Assembly (NCBI GenBank): GCA_002422795.1
Contig: DITJ01000021.1
Coordinates: forward strand, 1-20,593
Length of the DNA stretch: 20,593 bases
Source of the DNA: Alphaproteobacteria bacterium UBA6187
GTDB lineage: Bacteria > Pseudomonadota > Alphaproteobacteria > Rickettsiales > UBA6187
Direction of reading: 5' to 3'
In this document: positions 7,442-16,367 of the stretch, piece after piece
Layout: each line of letters opens with the position of its first letter
Position numbering within the stretch: the stretch's first letter is position 1
Program-made: the position numbers and the translations under genes
The notes under the pieces: generated by a model
Database searches by the model: none
What the model was told of the DNA's origin: nothing
What the model saw: only the letters and a program-made list of their open reading frames with translations

Positions 7442-9678
7442 TGCGGATATTTCTTTCCACCATTTTATTGGTATTAGCTTTAGCTAATGTGACACTGGCA
7501 GAAGAAACGCCGGTGCCACGTACAATTATTGCTTTTTATGACGGAAAGGCAAGTGAGTACATAGAAACTAATATACATACTCTGGTGGAAATGCCACTTA
7601 ACCATCTTGGCCTGAAAGTTGAATATTATGATATTCATAAGCCTCTGCCGGAAATAGCCAGCCGAAAGGATGTAAGGGGAGTTCTTACCTGGTTATACTT
7701 TGATACAAAAATGGAAAACCCCGAGGCCTATCTGAAATGGGCATTAAAGGCGGTCGAATCAGGTAAAAAATATGTGATTATGGGTGCACTGGGAGTAATG
7801 GGGAATAAAAACAGCGTCCCTTCCTTAGCACTTGTAAATAGTTTCATGGGCAGGCTGGGAATGAAGATGACCCATGGCTGGACCGAAACGGCATTCGATG
7901 TGTTTTATAGTTATCACACGCCGGAGTTTTTCCTTACAAAAGAACCGTTCAAATTAATTAGGCCCGCATATGAAACGGTGCTGGCAATCAGCCAGGATGC
8001 TAAGGTGCATTTATCTGTAAAGAAGGGTAATAGTTCGGAGGAAAATAGCGATCTTATAATAACCGGGCCAAATGGCGGTTATATATCGTCAGGTTATATT
8101 ATAAACATAGATAATATATCTGGAAAAAGAATCCGCCAATGGGTGATAGACCCATTCGAATTCTTCCGCACTACACTTGGTACAGATGATTTACCAAAGC
8201 CGGATACCACAACAATTGCCGGAAGGCGTATCTATTACAGCCATATAGATGGTGATGGGTTTAATAATGTCAGCCAGATAGAAGAATACCGCGATAAACA
8301 GGTATTATCTGCAGAGGTAATTATGGAAAGGGCGATAAAGCCTTACCCGGAACTGCCGGTAACATTAACGGTTATTGCTGGGGATGTTGACCCTAAGTGG
8401 GCAGCAACCGATACCAGCCGCGAAGTTGCTAAAGAATTTTTTGCACTTAAGAACGTAGAGGCCGGCAGCCATACTTACAGCCATCCATTTAACTGGGGAT
8501 TCTTTAAAGATGGCAATGCAAATAAGGAAATACCTTATTTACGGATGTATCCACAAGCTTCAAAATACCCGGTATGGAAGCCTGCCGGGACAACTGCTAT
8601 TTCCTCTTCTTTTACCAATATTTTTCATAAAGGGTTAAAACCTGAAGCTATGCCCGATGGCAATGCTACGCCAAGGGCGTTTGCAAGTGAGCCTTTTGAT
8701 ATAAATAAGGAAGTAAAAGGCTCAATAGATACAATTAATACTCTTTTGCCCAAGAATAAGAAAGTTGAAATTATGATGTGGTCGGGGGATTGCACCCCCT
8801 GGGAAGAGGCGTTGCGTGCTACGCGTGAAGCGGGAATACGCAATATTAATGGCGGTGATAGTATATTTGATGCCCAGCATCCTGCTTATGCCTCTGTTTC
8901 AGGGATAGGCAGGAAGGTTGGTAAGGAACAGCAGATATATGCTTCAACAAGTAATGAAATTCCATACACTAATGAATGGACGCAAAATTTTCATGCCTAT
9001 CAGTATTTGATTACAACGCTCAAAAAAACTGAAAGTCCCATCCGCCTTAAACCGCTTAACATTTATTACCATCTTTATTCAGGTGAAAAGGAATCCGGTT
9101 TAAATGCGCTGATTGCTAATCTTGATTATGCAGTGAAGCAGAATATCGCGCCTATAACAACCAGTTATTATACCCATATAGCAGAAGGGTTTTATGGAAC
9201 TAAAATTACTTTGCTTGGACCTGATGTGTGGAGTGTTGCTAACCGTGGTGAGCTTGCAACAATAAGGTTTGACCGCAGCAGTTTTAAATCAGTGGATTTC
9301 CGCAAATCCAAAGGTGTGATAGGGCAGCGCCATTTAAATGGCAGCCTTTATGTTTACCTGGATTCGGCAGTTGCAAAACCGGTGGTAGCACTAAAGAACA
9401 ATCCCGCTTATTTTATGCCGCCGCAGGAAGATACGGCTTACTTAATTGAAAGCAGGTGGCTGGTTTCAAACATGGTGCGCGGTGCAGGCCAACTTGAATT
9501 TGTAGCACAAGGGTTTGGTAATGGCGATATGTTGTTAAATGTTCCTTCCGATGGGAATTACCGAATTATAGTAAATGGCAGGGATGAAGGTGTGGCAACG
9601 GCAAATGGTCACCAGCTTAAACTTTTATCAAAACAAAATGCAATGCAGCCGCTGCGCTTTATAATCAGGAAGGTATAA
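7441..9678 (+). CDS. PelA-like secreted polysaccharide deacetylase lacking the fused hydrolase domain
   Basis: The protein has 745 residues with a signal peptide (MRIFLSTILLVLALANVTLA, likely cleaved there). Residues about 25-250 form a Rossmann-like region resembling the middle of PelA. The carbohydrate esterase core begins near 260: GRRIYYSHIDGDG holds metal-binding and catalytic Asp270 and Asp272, and AGSHTYSHPFNWG supplies His344 and His348. Both motifs closely resemble those of the Pseudomonas PelA deacetylase domain. The last part (about 590-745) is beta-rich and probably the carbohydrate-binding end. PelA deacetylates the GalNAc/GlcNAc polymer in the periplasm before export. Canonical PelA also carries the hydrolase domain, which is a separate upstream gene here, one base overlapping. 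The stop is followed after one base by the next ATG, so the three genes are translationally coupled. Confidence 0.88.
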   Translation: MRIFLSTILLVLALANVTLAEETPVPRTIIAFYDGKASEYIETNIHTLVEMPLNHLGLKVEYYDIHKPLPEIASRKDVRGVLTWLYFDTKMENPEAYLKWALKAVESGKKYVIMGALGVMGNKNSVPSLALVNSFMGRLGMKMTHGWTETAFDVFYSYHTPEFFLTKEPFKLIRPAYETVLAISQDAKVHLSVKKGNSSEENSDLIITGPNGGYISSGYIINIDNISGKRIRQWVIDPFEFFRTTLGTDDLPKPDTTTIAGRRIYYSHIDGDGFNNVSQIEEYRDKQVLSAEVIMERAIKPYPELPVTLTVIAGDVDPKWAATDTSREVAKEFFALKNVEAGSHTYSHPFNWGFFKDGNANKEIPYLRMYPQASKYPVWKPAGTTAISSSFTNIFHKGLKPEAMPDGNATPRAFASEPFDINKEVKGSIDTINTLLPKNKKVEIMMWSGDCTPWEEALRATREAGIRNINGGDSIFDAQHPAYASVSGIGRKVGKEQQIYASTSNEIPYTNEWTQNFHAYQYLITTLKKTESPIRLKPLNIYYHLYSGEKESGLNALIANLDYAVKQNIAPITTSYYTHIAEGFYGTKITLLGPDVWSVANRGELATIRFDRSSFKSVDFRKSKGVIGQRHLNGSLYVYLDSAVAKPVVALKNNPAYFMPPQEDTAYLIESRWLVSNMVRGAGQLEFVAQGFGNGDMLLNVPSDGNYRIIVNGRDEGVATANGHQLKLLSKQNAMQPLRFIIRKV

Positions 9679-9679
9679 T

Positions 9680-12391
9680 ATGAAAGCAGGAAAATTACGT
9701 TTAATTTTTATATTAGGGTGCCTTGTGATTATTATGGGGTTTTTTATGGCTCCCAGCCGTAAGGAAGTAGCCTTGATGCGCCTTGAAGATAAGAACTTTA
9801 ACGATGCTTTTGAATATTATAAGAAGCAATATATACACGGCGAAAAATCTATTAATATTCTGGCACCCCTTATAAAAATTTATATTTATTACGGCTATAT
9901 TGATAAGGCGATTGGTCTTTTAGAATTATATATTGCAGAAAATCCAAACTCAATTGAAGGACGCAAGCAATTAACTGCGCTTTATAAATCTTCGGAATAT
10001 TATTATAAATATTGTGAAAGCCTGGAAGAGTTGCAAAAACTCGTACCATCAACCCGTAATTTGCAGGCGCTTAGTGATACATATTCGTTCCTTGGAATGC
10101 GTGAAAAAGAAATGGAGGCACTTGCAAGACTTATAAAAAGCAAGCATTACCACCCGATGGAAGAGGATTATGTAAAGCTTGCATCTTTATATATGGCAGA
10201 CCATCAGCATGATAAGGAAGCGATAGATGTAATGCTGGATTTTTTCAGCAAAGATATGCCAGATACCAGCATAAGCACTGTGCATTTAACTTTGCAGTTA
10301 CTTGCAGATAACGGCATGGAGGATCGGGCATTTTCCATAGCGAAGAATTTCTTAGGCAAACAGAAGAAAAAGGATAGGGAAGATAATGCAGTTGTATTAT
10401 CCGGTGTATTCCACCGGCATGGAGACGTTGATTATTCATATAAAATAATCGAACCGTATGTTTCTAATATGGATAATTCCCCGCAATTATTGCAACGCTT
10501 TGTTGAAATACAAATTGCCCGCAATAAGCATAGCGAAGTATATGCAGATTTATCAAAACGGTTTGAAGCGGGAAAACTACCTGCTGCTATGGAAATATTC
10601 CTACTGGACCTGGCCATGCTATATCATGACCATCAATTCTTTGAAACGGTTCTAAATAAAGCTGATATTAAAAGGATGCCGGAAGAGTCGCTTATTTATT
10701 ATTCCGATTATATGGCGCAATTCCAAAAGCCAGAACTTGCAATATTTGTACGCAATTCGCTAGGCAAGGAATATTTACAAGGGGCCCCATTACTTACTAT
10801 CCTGCTGGAGATAGCTGAAAAGAGGGCTTCTGACTCAATAGTAAAGCTTTCTAAATTGCCCACTGAAAGGCTGTTTCCCGAACATAAGATGATACTGGTA
10901 GGTATTTTCTTACGCTATAACGAACCCAAACTTGCTTATGCGCTAATTGAAGGAATGCCTGTTGCGGATACGCTTTATGTTGTTGATCCGGCGCAGTTTG
11001 CAAATATTTACCTTGCTATGGACCAGGCCAATAGCGCATTAAAAAGGATAAGCCTTGAAAAAAATGTAGCATCGCCGCAAATGCAGGCATTGATGGATGT
11101 GGCTGTATTCATGATTAATGTCGGCAAGGGTAATGAAAAAGTTGTACAAAAATGGCTAAGTGAAAATAGCGATGTGAAGGTTACTTTACTTGAGGAGGCA
11201 TACGCACTTTCCCATTTTTATAAGCATCTGCCTATAGCACTTAATTTTGCCTCAAGGATTTATAAAATTGACCCTAAACCGAGAAACCGTATTGAATTTG
11301 CTGACACCCTAATGCTGAATAACCAATTTGAAAATGGCTTGAAGTTGTTGCAGCCGCTTGCAGAAAAGGATGGTATTGCGCGTTCAGTATTCTTGAACGG
11401 TATGGGAGATTGGGTACGTAAGGCGGATATAAGTGAGAAAGATAAAATTGCAGAAAAGATAGATAAATTCGTAGATGTTATCCTTAATCAAAAGAGGCTA
11501 AGCTATAAAGAAAAACAAGATACCGCATATCTTCTTGTAGAGGCGGGGCTGGATAATAAAGCCGAGAATATATTCATGGAGCTTGCGGCAGGCAAGCCTT
11601 ATGAGCACCATGATGTAGGCGAATTGCTAGGGTTCTGGGGTGATAAATTATCCGGCAGGGCTGTAGATTGGTTGCAAAATAAGGTAAATACCACTTCCGG
11701 TGCCGAGCAATCATTATGGCTTGCCTATGCCAATGACACCGATAACCCGCAAATAGTTATTTCAGCATTGCAGGGGCTTGATAATTTAGAAGCTCCGGTT
11801 GCCGACCAGTATATAAATGCCCTTATCGCTACGCGCAATTATGATACGCTCCGTAAAGTAGTCAATCGCCAGATTGCCGGTACAGCGGAAGTTGAGCGCC
11901 TCGAAAAACTGGCAAGTATAGGAATACAGGAAAACCTTCCGGATGTTTCTGCAAACGGATGGCGTAAACTTTACAGTGTGTCACCCGGTCACAAAGAAGC
12001 ATTAAAAGAATTGGGTATGCTGGCTTTTTCTGTTAATCATTATACGGAGGCACAATCATTCCTGGAAAAATATTTAGAAAAAAATAAAGGAGATTACCGT
12101 ATAAATTCTGCCTATGGGGAAATGTTGCTGCGGAAGGGTAAAACTAAGCAGGCTGCCGCATATTTTGAAAAGGCACGTCATGAGCTTGCGGCAATCAAGA
12201 CAAAAAATACTGATGAGTTAGTAACTGAAGCTTTCCTTCTATACCGCAGTAACCATGTAAAAGAATCACTCGAACTATATCAGAAAATTCTTGCACAATA
12301 TCCAGATAATAAATCAATTCGTGCGGATTTTATTCAGGTATTAATTGACAATAAGCAATTTAAAGAAGCCTCGTTACTATTATCCAAGTAG
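9680..12391 (+). CDS. PelB-like inner-membrane-anchored TPR scaffold without the barrel
   Basis: The protein (903 residues) has one N-terminal membrane helix (residues about 7-25, LRLIFILGCLVIIMGFFMA). The rest is almost all alpha-helical repeats of tetratricopeptide type, for example residues about 40-100 (FNDAFEYYKKQY, YIDKAIGLLELYI.ENP) and the C-terminal stretch with HYTEAQSFLEKYLEKN, KGKTKQAAAYFEKA and HVKESLELYQKILAQYP. This matches the periplasmic scaffold part of PelB, which binds PelA and guides the polymer to the outer-membrane pore. In Pseudomonas PelB the pore is fused at the C-terminus; here the gene ends after the TPR repeats and a separate barrel gene follows 127 bases later. 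The ATG is preceded by AGGAAGG at good spacing and lies one base after the upstream stop. Confidence 0.85.
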   Translation: MKAGKLRLIFILGCLVIIMGFFMAPSRKEVALMRLEDKNFNDAFEYYKKQYIHGEKSINILAPLIKIYIYYGYIDKAIGLLELYIAENPNSIEGRKQLTALYKSSEYYYKYCESLEELQKLVPSTRNLQALSDTYSFLGMREKEMEALARLIKSKHYHPMEEDYVKLASLYMADHQHDKEAIDVMLDFFSKDMPDTSISTVHLTLQLLADNGMEDRAFSIAKNFLGKQKKKDREDNAVVLSGVFHRHGDVDYSYKIIEPYVSNMDNSPQLLQRFVEIQIARNKHSEVYADLSKRFEAGKLPAAMEIFLLDLAMLYHDHQFFETVLNKADIKRMPEESLIYYSDYMAQFQKPELAIFVRNSLGKEYLQGAPLLTILLEIAEKRASDSIVKLSKLPTERLFPEHKMILVGIFLRYNEPKLAYALIEGMPVADTLYVVDPAQFANIYLAMDQANSALKRISLEKNVASPQMQALMDVAVFMINVGKGNEKVVQKWLSENSDVKVTLLEEAYALSHFYKHLPIALNFASRIYKIDPKPRNRIEFADTLMLNNQFENGLKLLQPLAEKDGIARSVFLNGMGDWVRKADISEKDKIAEKIDKFVDVILNQKRLSYKEKQDTAYLLVEAGLDNKAENIFMELAAGKPYEHHDVGELLGFWGDKLSGRAVDWLQNKVNTTSGAEQSLWLAYANDTDNPQIVISALQGLDNLEAPVADQYINALIATRNYDTLRKVVNRQIAGTAEVERLEKLASIGIQENLPDVSANGWRKLYSVSPGHKEALKELGMLAFSVNHYTEAQSFLEKYLEKNKGDYRINSAYGEMLLRKGKTKQAAAYFEKARHELAAIKTKNTDELVTEAFLLYRSNHVKESLELYQKILAQYPDNKSIRADFIQVLIDNKQFKEASLLLSK

Positions 12392-12414
12392 CCTCTCTAT
12401 ATGAGCTGTGTAGG

Positions 12415-12439
12415 TTTCCTCTCCCTCAGGGAGAGGAAA
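12415..12439 (+). repeat. perfect 11-base-pair hairpin between the two PelB-like genes
   Basis: TTTCCTCTCCC (12415-12425) pairs perfectly with GGGAGAGGAAA (12429-12439) around a TCA loop. No T-run follows, so strict termination is doubtful; attenuation or mRNA 3'-end protection is possible. The core CTCTCCC/GGGAGAG is the same as the hairpin at 3377-3393, so it is probably a copy of a dispersed repeat. Confidence 0.8.
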
Positions 12440-12518
12440 GTTCGCAGCTCCTTATTGCACAGTAGTGCAGAGGGATAGGATTATATTTGCGATAAACACT
12501 AACAAGGAGCTTCCTTAA

Positions 12519-13790
12519 ATGAAGAAATTTACAATCTGCGTATTTACCTTTGTTGCCAGCTATTCCCTGCCGTTATACGCGCAAGATAACAATACTGATA
12601 CGCAGGTTGATTACAACGAGCAGGAAAGCCAGGAGTTACGCCTGGCACTTACAAAAATTTCCTTATACACGGAAACCCGCGAATTTGCGAAAGCTTCTGC
12701 CCTTATTGAAGAGTTAAAGGTTAAATATCCTGATAACCCACAGGTTCTAGTTGCGGCAGCAGACCTTAACTTGCGTATGGAAAACCGTGGTTCTGCATAT
12801 TATTATATTAATAAGGCGCATAACCTGGACCCACTTAATGAGGATATAATTGAACGCCGTATTTTGGCATTGCAGGAAAGTGGGCCATTTGTTGCTTTTG
12901 GAGCCAGCACAAGGGATAGCAATCAGGCTGATGAGAATTTCTTGAATGCCAGCGGCAGGGTTTTTTATACACCTACTTTAAGCAGCGATATTATTGCGGA
13001 AAATAACAGTTTAGAAAGTAAGGGTGATGTAATCCGCGCTGATGGCTCATCATCACCGTTTGAGGGTGATAAACAGCGCGCCACGGTTACTGTTTCCAAT
13101 ATTTTTAATGAGGGGCAGATAGCAACAGGGAAGCTACATTTTGGTAATGAAAATATTGGCGCAGGCGTTGCATATAGTATGCCTGACCGCTGGGGTAGCA
13201 GCGCAATTGATGCTAATATAAACCAACCGGATTGGAGTTTTATTGAAACAGTGGTGGGTGATGGTACAAAGGATAATATTTCTATTGCCCGTAAGCAGCA
13301 TCTAATAACTAACCTTGATGGTGTTCTGGGGTTAGGGTTTAACCATTATAATCTGGAAGATGAAAGCGATATTGCATCTTCTGCGGCAGTTAATTTGGGT
13401 CTTGGTTATAACTATCCATATTCGTATGAACAGGGGTATGAAACATCTTTTGCGGCAAATTACACTGTTGATGCAGAATATTTTTCCGATAGGACGGAAT
13501 TATTGAATGATGTGGGTGGAACATATTCTCCGTTTCCGGCAGTAAGTTATGAAATACATGCAGTGACTGTATCTGCGTTACAGAACTTATATTCTACACT
13601 TTCACTGGATGCCTATGCCGGATTCGCAAAAGACCGCTTAGGTAGCAGCGGGCCATTATTTGGCGGTGGAATAACTTATGCACCGATTAAATCCATGAGT
13701 ATTGAATTTGCTGCCTCCCGTGGTATTATAGGTGAAAGCAGGATAGGAACCGTAGACCAGTATGGGGTTAATGTGAGGTTTAAGTGGTAG
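12519..13790 (+). CDS. PelB-like outer-membrane beta-barrel porin with short TPR start
   Basis: The protein (423 residues) has a signal peptide (MKKFTICVFTFVASYSLPLYA, then QDNN). A short TPR-like helical stretch follows at about 35-110 (FAKASALIEELKVKYPDNPQ, GSAYYYINKAHNLDPLN). The rest, about 125-423, alternates polar and hydrophobic residues in beta-hairpin fashion with many Gly/Tyr/Asn turns and ends in YGVNVRFKW, an aromatic-terminated strand suited to BAM-dependent insertion. The barrel of roughly 300 residues matches the size of the PelB export pore. Together with the preceding TPR gene it would reconstitute a full PelB. The start has an AAGGAG site about 9 bases upstream. It is transcribed with the preceding three genes or from its own start after the hairpin at 12415. 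Confidence 0.8.
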   Translation: MKKFTICVFTFVASYSLPLYAQDNNTDTQVDYNEQESQELRLALTKISLYTETREFAKASALIEELKVKYPDNPQVLVAAADLNLRMENRGSAYYYINKAHNLDPLNEDIIERRILALQESGPFVAFGASTRDSNQADENFLNASGRVFYTPTLSSDIIAENNSLESKGDVIRADGSSSPFEGDKQRATVTVSNIFNEGQIATGKLHFGNENIGAGVAYSMPDRWGSSAIDANINQPDWSFIETVVGDGTKDNISIARKQHLITNLDGVLGLGFNHYNLEDESDIASSAAVNLGLGYNYPYSYEQGYETSFAANYTVDAEYFSDRTELLNDVGGTYSPFPAVSYEIHAVTVSALQNLYSTLSLDAYAGFAKDRLGSSGPLFGGGITYAPIKSMSIEFAASRGIIGESRIGTVDQYGVNVRFKW

Positions 13791-13803
13791 GGTAGGGCGC
13801 GTG

Positions 13804-13901
13804 GCAAACGTATTTAGATTTTTAGCATCAAATGGGCAATGTCATTGCAATGACGTAGCCAGTATAGCACAAAATAACAAAAATAATCTAAATGCATTTG
13901 C
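13804..13901. repeat. palindromic element at a convergent gene junction
   Basis: The left arm, GCAAACGTATTTAGATTTTT (from 13804), pairs imperfectly with the right arm ending AATCTAAATGCATTTGC at 13901. Near the centre lies a perfect 14-base palindrome, GTCATTGCAATGAC (13841-13854), resembling the ends of known GTCATTGC-type dispersed repeats. It fills the 122-base space between the 3' ends of the barrel gene and the LamG-like gene. The short plus-strand open frame across it (13801-14010) shows no protein features. Confidence 0.6.
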
Positions 13902-13912
13902 AGTTGGTGGCC

Positions 13913-14890
13913 TTACCCCACCACAATCTTCCACTTATTTGCCAGATATAGTAACACCTGCCTTATTTCTGCCGCAGATAAAATCCGTTTATAAGCGATT
14001 GCTTCCATAATAAGCCCATTATAGGCGCGGTCTAATGCTGTCCTGTTGCCCAGGGTATATTGAACGCCTGCATCAGATGTTGCAGTGCTGCTGCCTGTGC
14101 CTGTTACGTTCAGACTGGTGTTGCTGCTGCTGTTAATATAAACTTGCGGTGCTGTTGAAGCGGTTGCAGCATTATAAGTAATAATAACTATGCTATAACC
14201 ATTCTGGGCTATTAACCGTGAAGCAGTAGTCCATTGCCAGTCAGCTCCTGAGGTGGGTTGTGTAAATATAAAATTAAAATTCCCGCCAGATAATCCGCTA
14301 ACAATCATTTGATAGGTTTTTTCGCATAACCTGCCATTACCGCCACCGCCATTTCCCCTTGGGTTTATAACAAATATCTGTGAGCCGCCAGTGCCAAAAA
14401 TATTATCCATACTGGCAGAAGATGCAATAGCAAACGCGTCATTAATACCATCAAAACCAATACCGTTTTTAGTGTTTTTTATAGATGGCACAAAGCTGGG
14501 CTGGCTGTCGGCTGTGGCTTGCGTGGCTGTGTTGCTGCTACCTGACTTATCAGTTAGCTGGCTGATTTTATCAAGTGCCAGGACTGAACCGGCGCTGTAG
14601 TTTGAGGTTAAGGTTTCAGCGGTTGTGATGGTAACGGTAGAAATTGCCGAGATGGTATAAATATCAGTGCCGCCAATCCTGATTTCATTACCCACTTGCG
14701 CAAGTGCTGCCATGCTTGCGCTTGCTGTAATAGTAGTGCTGCCGGACGTGCCGGAGCCTGTGGGAGTAATATTCTGGTATGTTTTAGTGATTGTGGATGT
14801 ATCAACCCCATCAAGCCATAATTTTAAATCACTTAGCTGGTTTGGGAAAATCCATGATGAAGCCCCTGCCTGCATACGCGCTGGTATCAT
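13913..14890 (-). CDS. LamG/concanavalin-like protein with an inserted beta-rich module
   Basis: The protein has 325 residues. It shows the familiar opening of LamG-type jelly-roll domains, LKLWLDGVDTSTIT, and the partner block QLTDKSGSSNTATQ followed by NGIGFDGINDAF. The C-terminal part has TLGNRTALDRAYNGLIMEAIAYKRILSAAEIRQVLLYLANKW, a typical closing signature of these domains. Between the first two blocks, where homologues usually have only a few residues, lies a Ser/Thr/Gly-rich stretch of about 70 residues (36-107) with its own beta pattern (GSTTITASASMAALAQVGNE). No signal peptide is evident. Such proteins occur in phage structural genes and as surface lectins. Its place beside the Pel-like block hints at glycan binding, but that is inference. 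The ATG has a GGAG site. Confidence 0.75.
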   Translation of the reverse strand: MIPARMQAGASSWIFPNQLSDLKLWLDGVDTSTITKTYQNITPTGSGTSGSTTITASASMAALAQVGNEIRIGGTDIYTISAISTVTITTAETLTSNYSAGSVLALDKISQLTDKSGSSNTATQATADSQPSFVPSIKNTKNGIGFDGINDAFAIASSASMDNIFGTGGSQIFVINPRGNGGGGNGRLCEKTYQMIVSGLSGGNFNFIFTQPTSGADWQWTTASRLIAQNGYSIVIITYNAATASTAPQVYINSSSNTSLNVTGTGSSTATSDAGVQYTLGNRTALDRAYNGLIMEAIAYKRILSAAEIRQVLLYLANKWKIVVG

Positions 14891-15034
14891 TTTATATCTC
14901 CAATATTTTTATTGTTAATATTTATGGTAGCAATTTATTTCCTGCTATGTAACATTGCCGGATAAATAACATGTTCGTGGCAATGCTTTGCATTTAACTG
15001 CTTGCAGGATTTGTTAAGTGGTAGGGGAAAAATT

Positions 15035-16240
15035 ATGCTCTCTTTTTATAAAAATGTATTTTCCTCCCTGGCAGTAAATGGAATTTCTATGGTGCTGATT
15101 TTTATCGCATCGGTGTTCCTGACGCGCGCCCTTGGTGTTGAGGGCAGGGGAGTTGCCACGTGGATTACCTCGCTTAATGCTATAGGTTCTATTTTCGCCC
15201 AAGGTGGCATGGTATTTGCCAGCAGGAAGTTTGCGGCTATGTCCCCGCAGAGGAGCGGTGATATAATAATTATTACGTTCCTGATTTGTATAATTGCTTC
15301 AATTATCATAATACCGGCATTTCTTCTGATGGATATCCCACCTGCCGTAAAAGAAAACCCAGTAGCATTAATGTTTGGTATTATGACGATACCATTTGTT
15401 GCAATGGCGCAGTGTTATGGCAGTATGATAATTGGGCTTGATAAGAAAAAAGTTTTTAATTCATTACCGTTATTGCAAGGTGGAGGCCAGGCCGCAATTG
15501 TTTTTGCAGTAATATATATGGGGATAGTAACACCATTATATGCTGTGATAGCCCTTATAGTTCCGGCATTTCTTAGGATGGCAGCTTCTCTGTGGGCAAT
15601 GCGCGGATATATTTCCTTTAAATTAAAAGAACCAGCCTGGATATTTAAACATCTTAAATCATTTATATTTTTCAATTATATATCATCATTATTTTTATTG
15701 ATGATAAATGCCCTGCCGCCATTGCTTACAGGTAGCCTATCCACCTTGCATGAAGCAGGGTTATTTGCGGCTTGCATTCCTTTTATAGAAGCGCTTTACC
15801 GTGTTCCTTCCATGCTTTCAGCACATTCTGTTACTAACATAATAAATGAAAAAGATTTACAGAAGAAAATGCTATTTAAAAACCGGATAATGATACATAC
15901 ATTTATTTTTATGTCACTTATAGCAGTATTCTTATTCTTTATTGCTAACTGGATGATAGTTTCTATTTATGGTGAGAACTTTAAAAGTTCAGTAGCTATT
16001 TTTCAAATGCTCCTGCCAGGAACAGTGTTTGCGGCAACATTTAATATTGCGCAATCTTTCATAGTGGTGGAGGATAAAAGTTGGAAGATTGCTGTAGCCC
16101 CGGCACTTGCGGCATTAATATTAATTGCAGGGTCAATTATACTTGTCCCGGAATATGGGGCAGTTGGCGCTGCTTTTGTATGGTCTGTTAGCTGTTTTGT
16201 TGCTACTGCTTTTGCGTGGTTGATATTGCGGCGGATATAA
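15035..16240 (+). CDS. Wzx-type polysaccharide flippase (MOP/MATE superfamily)
   Basis: The protein (401 residues) is highly hydrophobic with about 12 membrane helices. It begins FYKNVFSSLAVNGISMVLIF, then SVFLTRALGVEGRGVATW, a signature of the RfbX/Wzx oligosaccharide flippases that move lipid-linked sugars across the inner membrane. The C-terminal VPEYGAVGAAFVWSVS segment is also typical. It does not look like PelG, whose family has a different N-terminus. I chose ATG 15035 because AGGGGAAA stands about 7 bases before it; an upstream TTG at 15002 has no such site. It is separated from the Pel-like block by the minus-strand LamG-like gene, so it has its own promoter, probably in 14891-15034. 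Its substrate is unknown; it may serve O-antigen or exopolysaccharide export. Confidence 0.88.
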   Translation: MLSFYKNVFSSLAVNGISMVLIFIASVFLTRALGVEGRGVATWITSLNAIGSIFAQGGMVFASRKFAAMSPQRSGDIIIITFLICIIASIIIIPAFLLMDIPPAVKENPVALMFGIMTIPFVAMAQCYGSMIIGLDKKKVFNSLPLLQGGGQAAIVFAVIYMGIVTPLYAVIALIVPAFLRMAASLWAMRGYISFKLKEPAWIFKHLKSFIFFNYISSLFLLMINALPPLLTGSLSTLHEAGLFAACIPFIEALYRVPSMLSAHSVTNIINEKDLQKKMLFKNRIMIHTFIFMSLIAVFLFFIANWMIVSIYGENFKSSVAIFQMLLPGTVFAATFNIAQSFIVVEDKSWKIAVAPALAALILIAGSIILVPEYGAVGAAFVWSVSCFVATAFAWLILRRI

Positions 16241-16255
16241 TTAACACAGGTAGGT

Positions 16256-16367
16256 CGTCATCACCCGAATTTTACGCAGTAAAACTATAGGGTGATCCAG
16301 TTTAATATTCTGGATTCCGCTATAATTTTTATTCCACTGGCGCTGCATAAAAATTCGTGGAATGACG
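16256..16367. repeat. multi-hairpin palindromic element with CGTCAT...ATGACG ends
   Basis: The ends CGTCAT (16256-16261) and ATGACG (16362-16367) are inverted. Inside are stems ATCACCC (16260-16266)/GGGTGAT (16290-16296), nested TTTTAC (16270-16275)/GTAAAA (16279-16284), ATCCAG (16295-16300)/CTGGAT (16310-16315), and AATTTTTAT (16324-16332)/ATAAAAATT (16347-16355). It closely resembles CGTCAT...GGATCCAG...GAATGACG dispersed repeats of alphaproteobacteria. It fills the convergent junction between the flippase and the Spy-like gene and could block read-through both ways. Confidence 0.8.

Noticed and set aside
13801..14010. Plus-strand open frame after the barrel gene
   Set aside because: It runs through a palindromic repeat and antisense into the LamG-like gene; its product has no protein-like features.
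15035..16240. PelG as the identity of the membrane transporter
   Set aside because: The N-terminus and motifs match RfbX/Wzx flippases; PelG-type signatures are not seen.
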